From assembly GCA_017504245.1 (NCBI GenBank), contig JAFVRQ010000040.1:1-48357 (forward strand): 48,357 nt of DNA. Reading direction: 5' to 3'. Position 1 is the stretch's first letter, and each line of letters opens with the position of its first letter. The translations under genes and the position numbers were made by a program. The notes beneath the pieces are model-generated. The model did no database searches and was not told where the DNA came from. It was given only the letters and a program-made list of their open reading frames with translations. Source of the DNA: Clostridia bacterium (lineage in GTDB: Bacteria > Bacillota > Clostridia > Oscillospirales > CAG-272). Below are positions 6,985-16,500 of the stretch, piece after piece.

Positions 6985-9588
6985 ATGAAGAAATTTTTAT
7001 CACTTATTTTAACACTCGTTCTTGTGCTTAATATTTTTGTTGGTACGGGAATATTTGCTTTTGCCGAGGGCGGCAGCGCAGAGCTTGGCGACACGGAATG
7101 TACGCACACCGACGGCACGGACAATTACAACAATATTTGCGATCTTTGTAAAGAGTACATCGGAACGGTTGACTTGGTTGTTGGTGAACAGACGGTTTTT
7201 GCAACTTACGTTCACGCTGATAAGAAAGAGCTTGTTAGATTCACTCCTACAGAAAGCGGAAATTATATAATTTGGTCCGATTCTGATACGGATCCTTACG
7301 GGAGAATATATGATTCAAAAATTAATGAAATAGCTGCAAGTGATGATTACGACGACTATAACTTTTGGATGAGCGTAGAGCTGGAGGCGGGAAAGACCTA
7401 TTATTTTGCATTTGGAGATTATGCAGGAGAGGTGGAGTATACCGTTTCTATTAAAACGCACGTACATTCGGGCGGCGAGGAAACCTGCATGGGTATGCTT
7501 TGCGATTGTGGAGATTATTACGGTGAGACGACTTATGAGCATCGACTTGATACAACGCAGACCTGCATAGGTTATCAATGCTTGGATTGTGAAGAATACT
7601 TTGGCGAGGGCAACGGAATTCACGAAGATTTTTCAGATGACTATATTAATATCTGCGACTTCTGTGATACATATATTGGGCAGGTTAGCATTGGTTTGGG
7701 TGAAAATACTATACCGGTTGGTACTAACACCTATGTGTACGTAAGCTTTGTTCCTTCTGAAAGCGGTACATACGATATTTATTCACAATCCGAATATGAC
7801 CCTGCAATTTTCGTTTACAGCTCTGATTTTGAGATGTTGGTAGAAGCGGACGATGTAAATGAGAGAAATTTCTCTCTTACTATTGAGCTTGAAGCGGAAA
7901 AAACGTATTACTTGGCTATTTACGAGTATGAGTTCGATTATAACCTCACTTTCTACGTTGAAAAGCACGAGCATTCAGGCGTAAAGCAGAGCTGTTATGG
8001 TTATTTGTGTAGCTGCGGTCAGTACTACGGTGAAGGAAGCGACCACACTGACGGTGGTGACGATTTCGGTGGCTGGTGCGACGAATGCTATGCATTTTTA
8101 GGTACGGATCTTGCGCTTGGAAATTCTACTGTGATATGCGGTGATTATGAGGACGGGGAAGCGGAAACGCTTAAAATGTATAGATTTATTCCTTCCGAAG
8201 GCGGCAAATACGCTATTTCTTCCGTTAACGGTGAAGATCCTATTGCATACGTGTATGAGATGATTGATGGAGCCTGGAATTTACTTACTTATGCTGATGA
8301 TAACTTTAATTTGACGCACCGTGATTTTTCTATCGTGATTAATCTTGAGGCGGGTAAAGAGTATTATTTCGGTTTTTCATCCTACGATGTAGAGGGTGAA
8401 TATGAAATACTCTTTGTAAAGCACGCGGAGTGCACCGATACCGTTGCAATGTGTATCGGCGGCTATTGTACCGTTTGCGGTCAGTTGGTAAACAATACGG
8501 TTGACGAGGATGTGCACGTTTGGACTTTTGGAGAGTGTAACTTATGCTATGAGAGTATTCCCGAGGATTACGCGCACGAGCACGAGTGGGATGACGGTGA
8601 TTGTAAAATTTGTGGCGATGATCACGATTGTAAGGTGAGCGATTGGGATGAAGACGGTTACTGTACGGTATGCGAAGAGGATGCAGGATTTAAGATTATC
8701 AGAGACGGCAAGGTTACGTATTACAGGGGCTTGACTGCTGTTATTGAAGCAATGCAGGACGGTGATCTTGTGGTGATGCTTGAAGACCGTTACATTAGCG
8801 CAGATTATACTATTGATGCTGACATTACTTTTGATCTTAACGGTTACGCTTTGTATTTTGACTATGAGGAAGATATATTCTTAAACGTTTACGGTGACGT
8901 AACGTTTGTGAATAATTCATCGGATGCTGTGGGCTATATTGACGTATATATGATCGTTTATGGTGACGTAACGTTCGTTAGCGGAGGTTATAACTATATT
9001 GAGCTTTATAACGGTAAGAGTTTTGCAGATGTAATCCCTGGATGCTCGGACGTTTATCAGAATTTCGGAAGTGGAGATAATTTAGTTGATATTTCCGAAT
9101 ATACGTCGAATAATGCATATTACTTCTATATTTACCCCAATGACGATAGTCACGTTGCGGGTGATTACGGTGTGCTCAAGGAAGCTACTTGCGAGACCAA
9201 CGCTATTGAAGGCGCTTGCTGTATCTATTGCGCTCAATTGCTTGATGCAAGAGAAATTGAGGGTACTGCGGGGCACGATTGGAGCGGTAAATATCGCATA
9301 ACTAAGGGTGCAACCTGCCACGATAACGCTATTGAAACCTTATATTGCCTTGATTGCGGCGAGGTTCTTGACGAAAGAGAGGTTAAAGGTACTGCAGGGC
9401 ACTTGTGGAGCGGTAACTACAGAGAGGGCACTAAGACCTGTGACGTTTGCCACGAAACTATCGGTGACGAGGTTTACAGCGAGGAGCCGGCGAGAGAATT
9501 CGTGAGAGAGCTTTACGAATGGCTCAAGGAATTGCTCGGAGATGAGGTTAGGAAGTATTTCCAGGCGTTGCTTGATACGTTTATGTAA
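6985..9588 (+). CDS. large secreted modular protein with Cys motifs
   Basis: This 867-residue protein has a clear signal peptide (MKKFLSLILTLVLVLNIFVG, cleavage probably after AFA at about residue 27). Residues 30-500 hold three copies of a module of about 130-150 residues. Each opens with an H-x-D...(I/W)CD-x-C motif followed by YIG or FLG and continues into a beta-rich domain with FxPxESGxYxIxS and LEAGKTYYFxxxxY, like bacterial pre-peptidase C-terminal (PPC) domains. Then come further C-x2-C motifs, a beta-strand-rich stretch (about 565-710), two ATCxxxAIExxxCxxC repeats and a helical C-terminus. There is no catalytic domain or LPxTG anchor. The ATC...GHxW repeats resemble those in the 26353 protein. 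It is probably an extracellular binding or structural protein; no precise function can be given. Confidence 0.7.
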   Translation: MKKFLSLILTLVLVLNIFVGTGIFAFAEGGSAELGDTECTHTDGTDNYNNICDLCKEYIGTVDLVVGEQTVFATYVHADKKELVRFTPTESGNYIIWSDSDTDPYGRIYDSKINEIAASDDYDDYNFWMSVELEAGKTYYFAFGDYAGEVEYTVSIKTHVHSGGEETCMGMLCDCGDYYGETTYEHRLDTTQTCIGYQCLDCEEYFGEGNGIHEDFSDDYINICDFCDTYIGQVSIGLGENTIPVGTNTYVYVSFVPSESGTYDIYSQSEYDPAIFVYSSDFEMLVEADDVNERNFSLTIELEAEKTYYLAIYEYEFDYNLTFYVEKHEHSGVKQSCYGYLCSCGQYYGEGSDHTDGGDDFGGWCDECYAFLGTDLALGNSTVICGDYEDGEAETLKMYRFIPSEGGKYAISSVNGEDPIAYVYEMIDGAWNLLTYADDNFNLTHRDFSIVINLEAGKEYYFGFSSYDVEGEYEILFVKHAECTDTVAMCIGGYCTVCGQLVNNTVDEDVHVWTFGECNLCYESIPEDYAHEHEWDDGDCKICGDDHDCKVSDWDEDGYCTVCEEDAGFKIIRDGKVTYYRGLTAVIEAMQDGDLVVMLEDRYISADYTIDADITFDLNGYALYFDYEEDIFLNVYGDVTFVNNSSDAVGYIDVYMIVYGDVTFVSGGYNYIELYNGKSFADVIPGCSDVYQNFGSGDNLVDISEYTSNNAYYFYIYPNDDSHVAGDYGVLKEATCETNAIEGACCIYCAQLLDAREIEGTAGHDWSGKYRITKGATCHDNAIETLYCLDCGEVLDEREVKGTAGHLWSGNYREGTKTCDVCHETIGDEVYSEEPAREFVRELYEWLKELLGDEVRKYFQALLDTFM

Positions 9589-9603
9589 TCTTCATATTTA
9601 ATA

Positions 9604-9638
9604 CAAAAGCACAAGGCATTTTGCCTTGTGCTTTTGTG
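9604..9638 (+). terminator. terminator of the 6985 gene
   Basis: CAAAAGCACAAGGCA pairs perfectly with TGCCTTGTGCTTTTG around a 3-base loop (9604-9636). Its T content is within the 3' arm (CTTTTG), so it could work in both directions. Confidence 0.75.
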
Positions 9639-9707
9639 TACTTTGGATAGTGTTTTTAGGTGAATGAGGGTGGATAAAAACGAAAATTTATGTAAAATAT
9701 ATAAAAA

Positions 9708-9778
9708 TTGGAAACTTTTCCAAAAATGCTTGCAATATTGATTTTTTTGTTGTATAATAATATTGGAAACTTTTCCAA
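9708..9778 (+). promoter_or_regulatory. fructan operon promoter between two LacI-type operators
   Basis: TTGCAA (9730-9735), 17 bp and TATAAT (9753-9758) form a strong promoter. The identical 16-bp sequence TTGGAAACTTTTCCAA occurs at 9708-9723, just upstream of the -35, and at 9763-9778, over the transcription start. The centres are 55 bp apart. The palindrome has the form expected of LacI/ScrR-family operators, and a LacI-type gene lies in the operon at 16996. The geometry suggests repression, perhaps with DNA looping. Confidence 0.75.
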
Positions 9779-9844
9779 ATTTATATTTTTATGTAAAATT
9801 TAAACGAAAAACACAGTTTTTTAGAGAAAAAGGGGAAGTCATCT

Positions 9845-11275
9845 ATGGCTAATTTATTATTAAGGCACGTTTACAAAATTTATCACGGCGTTGGCAAGGC
9901 AAAAAAGAATGCCAAGGGCGAGGCGAAAAAGAGAAGCGGTGATTTCGTTGCGGTTAAGGATTTCAATATGGAGATCAATGACGGCGAATTTATCGTGTTC
10001 GTTGGTCCCTCCGGCTGCGGTAAGTCAACAACTCTTCGTATGATTGCAGGTCTTGAGGAGATAAGCGGAGGCGAGCTTTATATCGACGGACGCTTGGTTA
10101 ACGACGTTGACGCGAAGGACAGAGATATTGCAATGGTTTTTCAGAGCTACGCGCTTTATCCTCATCTTTCAGCTTATGACAATATTGCGTTCGGTCTTAA
10201 AATGCGCAAAATACCCGTTCCTAAGGTTGATAAAGACGGCAAAGAGGTTATTGCAATTGATGAAAAGAAAATTGCAAAAATCGAAAAGGATTTAAAAAAG
10301 CTTTATAAACAGAGAGATGCTTTGGTAAAGGATGTTGCAAGGTGTGAAGAAAAGGATCTTGCTTATTATACAGAAAAGCAGGCGCTCAATGAAAGGCATA
10401 TTGCGGATACCGAAAAGGATCTCGAATATTATAAGAGCACTCCCGTTCAGTTGTATGATTACGTTCATATGACTAAGAAGGAGATTGACGAAAAGGTTAA
10501 TTGGGCGGCGGAAATTCTCGGTATTGAGGAATTGCTTGATTCTAAGCCCTCGGAAATGTCGGGCGGTCAGCGTCAACGTATCGCGCTCGGACGCGCGATG
10601 GTGCGCGGACCGAAGGTTTTCCTTCTTGATGAGCCACTCTCAAACCTTGACGCGAAGCTCAGAACTGCGATGAGAGCGGAAATCGTTAAATTACATAATC
10701 AACTCAAGACAACCTTTATTTACGTTACTCACGACCAGATCGAAGCTATGACGATGGGTACGCGAATTGTTGTTATGAAGCTTGGCGTTATTCAGCAGAT
10801 CGATACGCCCACGAATTTGTTTGATTATCCCGAAAACAAGTTTGTTGCGGGCTTTATCGGAACTCCGCAGATGAATTTCTTTGACGTTGATATCAAGCGT
10901 GTGGGCGATAAGCTTAATGTTAAATTCGTTGACGGACAGACGGTTGATTTTGCACTCTCGGAATTACGCACGATTGAAGCAAAATATCTTGACGGCAAGG
11001 TTCACAGCGTTTGCCTTGGCGTAAGAGGCGAGAATATCAAGATCGGCAACTCCGGAATTCAGGCGGAGCTTACTATCAAAGAGGTTCTTGGCAACACGAC
11101 TCAGCTTTTCGTTCGCTTGACCGAAAAGGGAAATGATATTATCGTGAGTGTTCCCGAGAGAAACGATCTTATACCCGGAGATAAGGTGCATATTGAGTTT
11201 GCTCCTAAGTTTATTCATCTTTTTGATAAGGAAACAGAGCTTTCCATTATGTCAAGAGAATACGGTAATAAATAA
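9845..11275 (+). CDS. msmK: sugar ABC transporter ATPase (MsmK/UgpC type) with insertion
   Basis: This ATPase would power the sugar importer encoded downstream. Walker A GPSGCGKS is at residues 54-61, the Q-loop glutamine at 100, the signature MSGGQ at 238-242 and Walker B LLDE ends at 263. The C-terminal part (from about 330) is the MalK/TOBE-type regulatory domain. At 476 residues it is about 100 longer than usual. Two additions explain this: a Lys-rich stretch near residues 14-32, and about 85 residues at 125-208 between KMRKIP and KKEIDEKVNWAAEIL. The latter are predicted coiled-coil (KKIAKIEKDLKKLYKQRDAL). The core motifs are intact, so it should be active. It is the first gene of the fructan operon, and such ATPases often serve several importers. 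Confidence 0.88.
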   Translation: MANLLLRHVYKIYHGVGKAKKNAKGEAKKRSGDFVAVKDFNMEINDGEFIVFVGPSGCGKSTTLRMIAGLEEISGGELYIDGRLVNDVDAKDRDIAMVFQSYALYPHLSAYDNIAFGLKMRKIPVPKVDKDGKEVIAIDEKKIAKIEKDLKKLYKQRDALVKDVARCEEKDLAYYTEKQALNERHIADTEKDLEYYKSTPVQLYDYVHMTKKEIDEKVNWAAEILGIEELLDSKPSEMSGGQRQRIALGRAMVRGPKVFLLDEPLSNLDAKLRTAMRAEIVKLHNQLKTTFIYVTHDQIEAMTMGTRIVVMKLGVIQQIDTPTNLFDYPENKFVAGFIGTPQMNFFDVDIKRVGDKLNVKFVDGQTVDFALSELRTIEAKYLDGKVHSVCLGVRGENIKIGNSGIQAELTIKEVLGNTTQLFVRLTEKGNDIIVSVPERNDLIPGDKVHIEFAPKFIHLFDKETELSIMSREYGNK

Positions 11276-11277
11276 AT

Positions 11278-12591
11278 ATGAAGAAATGGTTTAAATTTTT
11301 CTCTCTTAGCTTCTTCTCGCACAAGTGGGCGAAGGAGGGGGCAAGGAGGGGATACGGTAACTCATTTTTAGGGTTCATTCTTGCTTTGATTTTCTTGTGG
11401 GTGAGCTTTATTGGTGCAGAAATGCTGCCATTTTCCTCTAATTACAAGAATTCGCCCGATTTCAGAGAAAGTGTTTATTCCGTCTTTGCAAACGCGGACC
11501 TTGATTTGAGAATTGACGCGGAATTTGAAAACGGGGCTTTAAAGCTTATAAAGCACGGCGGTGAATTTGCCGAAGAGCTTTTGGTAAACACCTTTGAAAA
11601 CGAACTTGACAGGCAAAATTATTCTAAAAACGGTTATCACGTTATCGTTGATACGCGGTCTGCGGATACGCTTGCGGAGTTTGAAGCTTATTGCATTTCA
11701 AACGACGGCAAGGAAATGGTGATTACATACGATGAATATCTTACGTTAAGTGAGGTTGCGCGGCTTAATTTTGATTTTAGATTAAGATACACGGGCAACG
11801 CACTTGAGTTGACTGACGAATTGGTTGGCTCTTACAAGCAGTATCTTGAGGGTACGAGCGAAGAAAACAGGCTTGAGGTTGAAAAGCTTGCAAGCGATCT
11901 TGACGATGGAGCCATCACGAAGGAAGAGTACGCAAGAGCGATTTATGAGCTTTATTTTGTGAATTATTATCCTGCGATAACTGATTACGAGGCGACATCA
12001 AAGGTTCCGCTTTTGAGAAATTATTACTATCATCAATATATTAAGGAAGGAAACGATAAATATCTCTTCGTTTTTGATGATTATATGGCGGGCTGCTTTG
12101 AAACGAAATCGGGCAGGCAGGTTGCATTCTACGGTTTTTATGATAATATGGAAAACGGCTCTTTGATAGTTGACGGTGCTTCGCAGGAAGAGGCAAAATC
12201 TTTGGTTGACGGATTTATGAAGGATTCGTATCGCGCGATTTGGATTTTGAACGTTTACGCATATGCGATGAACATCTTCTCGCTTATTCCGTTCATTGCG
12301 CTTATGCTTTTAGTGGCGGCTCTTCTTACTTATTCCGTATTGAAGCTGCGCTACGTTGACAGCATTACGTCCTTGGGCGGTATGTTTAAGATCGTTGGCT
12401 CGTTTGCGTCCGCCTCGGGTGTGATTGCTGCAATACTTACTGTGATGCTCGCATTTTTCGCTCCGCGTGAGATTGTCAACGTGTTGCCGTTGGTATTATT
12501 CTTTGCGGTGCTCGTTGTAAGGTCGGTAGCGTTTGCTATAAAAGAGAGCAAATTATATAAACAACAGTTAGAACAAGAAGAATCCGAATAG
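11278..12591 (+). CDS. membrane protein of unknown function in the fructan operon
   Basis: This 437-residue protein starts two bases after the ATPase stop. One membrane helix near the N-terminus (FLGFILALIFLWVSFIGAEM, about 24-43) precedes an extracytoplasmic or internal domain of about 275 residues. It is followed by at least three helices (about 320-425, including FSLIPFIALMLLVAALLTYS and PLVLFFAVLVVRSVAFAI) and a charged tail. This layout resembles DUF1189/YvdJ proteins found with maltodextrin importers, but I cannot confirm the family. It does not look like a permease (no EAA loop). Its place between the ATPase and fructokinase suggests a role in uptake or in sensing. Confidence 0.6.
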   Translation: MKKWFKFFSLSFFSHKWAKEGARRGYGNSFLGFILALIFLWVSFIGAEMLPFSSNYKNSPDFRESVYSVFANADLDLRIDAEFENGALKLIKHGGEFAEELLVNTFENELDRQNYSKNGYHVIVDTRSADTLAEFEAYCISNDGKEMVITYDEYLTLSEVARLNFDFRLRYTGNALELTDELVGSYKQYLEGTSEENRLEVEKLASDLDDGAITKEEYARAIYELYFVNYYPAITDYEATSKVPLLRNYYYHQYIKEGNDKYLFVFDDYMAGCFETKSGRQVAFYGFYDNMENGSLIVDGASQEEAKSLVDGFMKDSYRAIWILNVYAYAMNIFSLIPFIALMLLVAALLTYSVLKLRYVDSITSLGGMFKIVGSFASASGVIAAILTVMLAFFAPREIVNVLPLVLFFAVLVVRSVAFAIKESKLYKQQLEQEESE

Positions 12592-12602
12592 GAGGAATAG
12601 AA

Positions 12603-13508
12603 TTGTTACTTTGCATTGGTGAAATTCTTGCCGATATGATTGGCGAGGAGAAAAACGGAATTACTACTTATGAAAGAAAAGCGGGCGGCGCGCCGTTCAA
12701 CGTTGCCTGCGCCTTGCATAAATTCGGCGCGGACGTTAAGTTCGTCGGCAGCGTCGGTGACGACCTTATCGGTCAGTTCTTAATCAAATATGCCAAGGAT
12801 TTCGGTATGGATACGGCATACATCCATAAAAACACGGAGCGCAACACAACTCTTGCGTTTGTTGAATTGAATGAGGAGGGGGACAGATCCTTCTGCTTCT
12901 ACCGAAAAAATACGGCGGACTACTTTATGCCAAGGGTAAGCGATGAGCTTATAAAAATGGCAGACATCGTATGTATCGGCTCACTTATGTTGGCTGATGA
13001 AAAATGTGTAGAATACGCATTGGATATTATTGAGCGCGCGCATTCCCTTGGAAAAACGGTTGCGTTTGACGTAAACTACCGTACGGATATTTTCAGAGAT
13101 AAGGAAAGCGCTGTCAGAACCTATAAAAAGCTATTGGCAATGTCGGATATTGTTAAATTTTCTGAGGATGAGGTTGAAATCTTTACAGAGGATTACGTGA
13201 ACACCTTAACAGACAAGTTGGTTTTGATAACCTTGGGAAAGAACGGCAGCGAATGGAGATATAAGGGTGAAAAAGACAGAATGCCCTCCATTACGGTTAA
13301 GGCGGTTGACACCACGGGAGCGGGAGATGCGTTCTTTGCGGGAGCACTCTCACAGCTTGACAAAAACGTGGGCAAGCCCTTGACTAAGCAAGTGCTGAAT
13401 GACTCGTTGAGCTTTGGTAACATTGCTGGTGCGCTGAACACCACGGGTCGAGGCGCTATCGATAATTTGCCCGATTTAGATACTATAAATAAATATCTTA
13501 GTAAATAA
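12603..13508 (+). CDS. scrK: fructokinase, PfkB/ribokinase family
   Basis: It phosphorylates fructose to fructose 6-phosphate with ATP in the cytoplasm. The 301-residue protein shows the PfkB signatures: CIGEILADMIGEE at the start, GGAPFNVACALHKFGADVKF, and DTTGAGDAFFAGALS near the C-terminus with catalytic base Asp242. The start is TTG at 12603, placed six bases after AGGAGG, and no ATG fits better. Among PfkB enzymes the context (three GH32 enzymes and a sugar importer in the same operon) favours fructose as substrate. It follows the membrane protein by 11 bases. Confidence 0.88.
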   Translation: MLLCIGEILADMIGEEKNGITTYERKAGGAPFNVACALHKFGADVKFVGSVGDDLIGQFLIKYAKDFGMDTAYIHKNTERNTTLAFVELNEEGDRSFCFYRKNTADYFMPRVSDELIKMADIVCIGSLMLADEKCVEYALDIIERAHSLGKTVAFDVNYRTDIFRDKESAVRTYKKLLAMSDIVKFSEDEVEIFTEDYVNTLTDKLVLITLGKNGSEWRYKGEKDRMPSITVKAVDTTGAGDAFFAGALSQLDKNVGKPLTKQVLNDSLSFGNIAGALNTTGRGAIDNLPDLDTINKYLSK

Positions 13509-13523
13509 AGGGAAGGAGAAACA

Positions 13524-16500
13524 ATGAAAAATCTTTTGAGAATTTTGAGCTTGGCGTTGGTTGCTGCTATGTGCTTTACGTTCGTTGCGTGCGCTGTTCC
13601 TAAGGCATCAACCTCGCTTACGGAAGACGGTGGTTTAAAAAAGGACGACGTTACGTTCTTTGATTCTACCGAAAACGAAACAACCGGTCAAACGGTTGCT
13701 ATGGAAAGCAAGAGCGACAGCTTTACACTTTCGGAAACCACCTACGGAGCGGACGAAAAATTCGTTTACACCGCAACGGTTTCCTTTGCAAGCGGTGTTG
13801 CCGCAGGTCTTGCGTTTGGCGCGGAGGATGGCTCTCACTACTGGGTATTCAACGTGGACAGAGAGGCAAATCGCGTTAAATTGATTTACTTTACTGTTGA
13901 AGACGGTAAGGTTAGTGCAGTTGAGCTTTTGACCGACTATTTTATCGGTAACGATAAGATGACCGATAGCGAAAGACGATTGGTTGGCTCAAGAGTTGCT
14001 ACCTTGGATAAGGTTCAGCTTAAGGTGATTATCACTCCCGAAAACGACGGTGTTTACGCAGAATTCTATGCGGACAATATTCGCAGATTCGGTATAGACA
14101 ACACTATCGAGCTTAACTCCTTAGCATTGCTCCCCGAGGACGTAACCTACGGCGGTGGTAATATCGGATTTAACTGCTTTAATTCAAGGGTTGAATTTGC
14201 AGATATTTACTACGGAAAGAGCGATTATTCCTATTATACGGAATTATACCGTAACCAATATCATTTTTCACAGTATGCGCATTGGAACAATGACCCTAAC
14301 GGCTTGGTTTACTACGACGGATATTATCATTTGTTCTATCAGCATCACCCCTACAGCAACTATTGGAGCGATATGTATTGGGGACACGCGAGAAGCGTTG
14401 ACCTCGTTCATTGGGAGCTTCTTCCCATAGCTCTTTTCCCCGATGAGGATTGGGGCTCGGGCGTTGGCTATATGTGGTCGGGTACGGCTTATGAATACAG
14501 AAAAGGCGATAGCGCAGATGTTGATGCGCAGAATTGGTTCCCGAGCGGCAACGGTAACGGTCTTCTTGCCTTCTACACCCGTGACGGAGGAATGCAGGAT
14601 CAGATGATTATGTCAAGTGACGACGGCGGTATTACCTGGACGAAGCGCAAGCTCATTCCTCAGGAAGCTGCGACGGGTGCTGACGGTATTTATCACAAGG
14701 TTGCTTGCCGTGACCCCAAGATTTTCCCCGTTGCAACCGATGAAAACGGCAAAACTACAGTTTGGGGTATGGCTGTTACAGGTCAGCAGGAAAACAGAGT
14801 TTGGTTCTTAAAATCGACCAACCTTTTGGATTGGTCCTATGCGGGTCAGTTCAATGCGGACGTTCCCGAATGTCCCGAGGTTGTTACTTTGACTGCGGAC
14901 GACGGTGAAACCTACACGGTTATTTCATTGTCGGGCAGAGAATACATAGTTGGTAAGATGAATTACGACGGAAACAGCATCGTATTTACCGACAAGGACG
15001 GCGGTGCGATTGACAAGAGCGATTTCCAGAGAATGGATTTCGGTACCGATTCATACGCAACGCAGACCTTTAGCATCAGAGATAGCGAAAGCGGCTATTT
15101 CGGCAAGACGGTATCTATAAGCTGGTTTGCAGGTGTTCCTGCAGACACTGACAGCGGTATTTATGCTAATGCAAGAAAGGTTTGGAACGGTAGCGGTATG
15201 ACTATCCCCGCCGTTTGGGGACTTGCAAGTGAGGGTGACGGTTATATTCTCACTCAGACGCCCATCGTTAAGGATAACGGTGCTTACGATAGGAGCAATG
15301 TTCTTACAATAAACGGACAGACTCTTGACGCATCAAGTGAAAATATTCTTGCTGACGTTAACACTCACATATTCGAAATGGCTTTGAGCATTGACAATCC
15401 TAACAACGCTCCCATTTCCATTAAGATTAACGTTAGTGACGATGAATACACGGAAATCGGTTGGAATGCCGAGGAGGGCTACTTCGTTGACAGAAGATAT
15501 ACCTCATCTGCAGGTCTTAACATCAAGGATTACCGTTTCAGATATACATCGGGCCCGAGAGGTTTCGGAACTCAGGATTTCTACGTCCTCTCCGACAACG
15601 GCGGTCTTGAGGTTTTCTGTGACGATTTCAAAATTCCTTTCTATTTGTTGACCTTGGCTTCTCCTTATTCTACAAAGGCAGAATTTAAGGTTGGCGGTGA
15701 AGTAACAGTTAACAGCCTAGAGCTTAATGAAATCGGAACAATCTGGCGCGATGAAGCGGCGTCAGAGGGTGAAACGGTTTTGTATATCAGTGACGATTCT
15801 GTTGAATTGGATACATCCCTTACAACAGAAGGATTGGTTACTGCTTATTCAACCTCGGGCGCAGAGATCACTTGGGAGTTGAAGGACGGTGCGGACAAGG
15901 TTTCCCTTGAAAGCACAACGGGTGGAGTTATCGTTAAGGCGTTGGCTCCCGGTAAAGCAACTCTTGCGGTTACCTGCGGAAATCAGAGAAGACTTATTGA
16001 CGTTACGGTTCACACGGGCTTACCCGAAAGTGACATTGAATTCAGCGGCGACGGTATAATTTCGGGCTCTTGGATTGCAAACGGCTCAAATATCGTTGGT
16101 AACTCTCCCGCAGGCGACGGATATATTCTCTCAAGCGAGAGCGCTTCTAACTTCAATTGCTCGGTTTCCTTCTCACTTGAGGCGATTGCGGCTGCGTTCA
16201 TCTTCAGAGCAAACGAGGATATGAGCGAATACATTATATTTAACTATGACAACAACGAAAAGATAGTTAAGATGTGGTCGCACAACGGTGAAATCGGCAG
16301 AGCAAGTGCCAATAACGTAAATCTTAACAACGTTGTTTTGAGAGTTGAGGCGGAGGGCACATCCGTTAAGGCATACATCAACGGCGCGCTCGCTATTGAC
16401 GTTGTTTTGGGCGAAAACGAGCCGACCGAAGGTTTGTTTGGCTTGAACGTTTACTCCGGTAAGGCAACCTTTAAGTCTGTTGTGAACTTTAACGGTGAAT

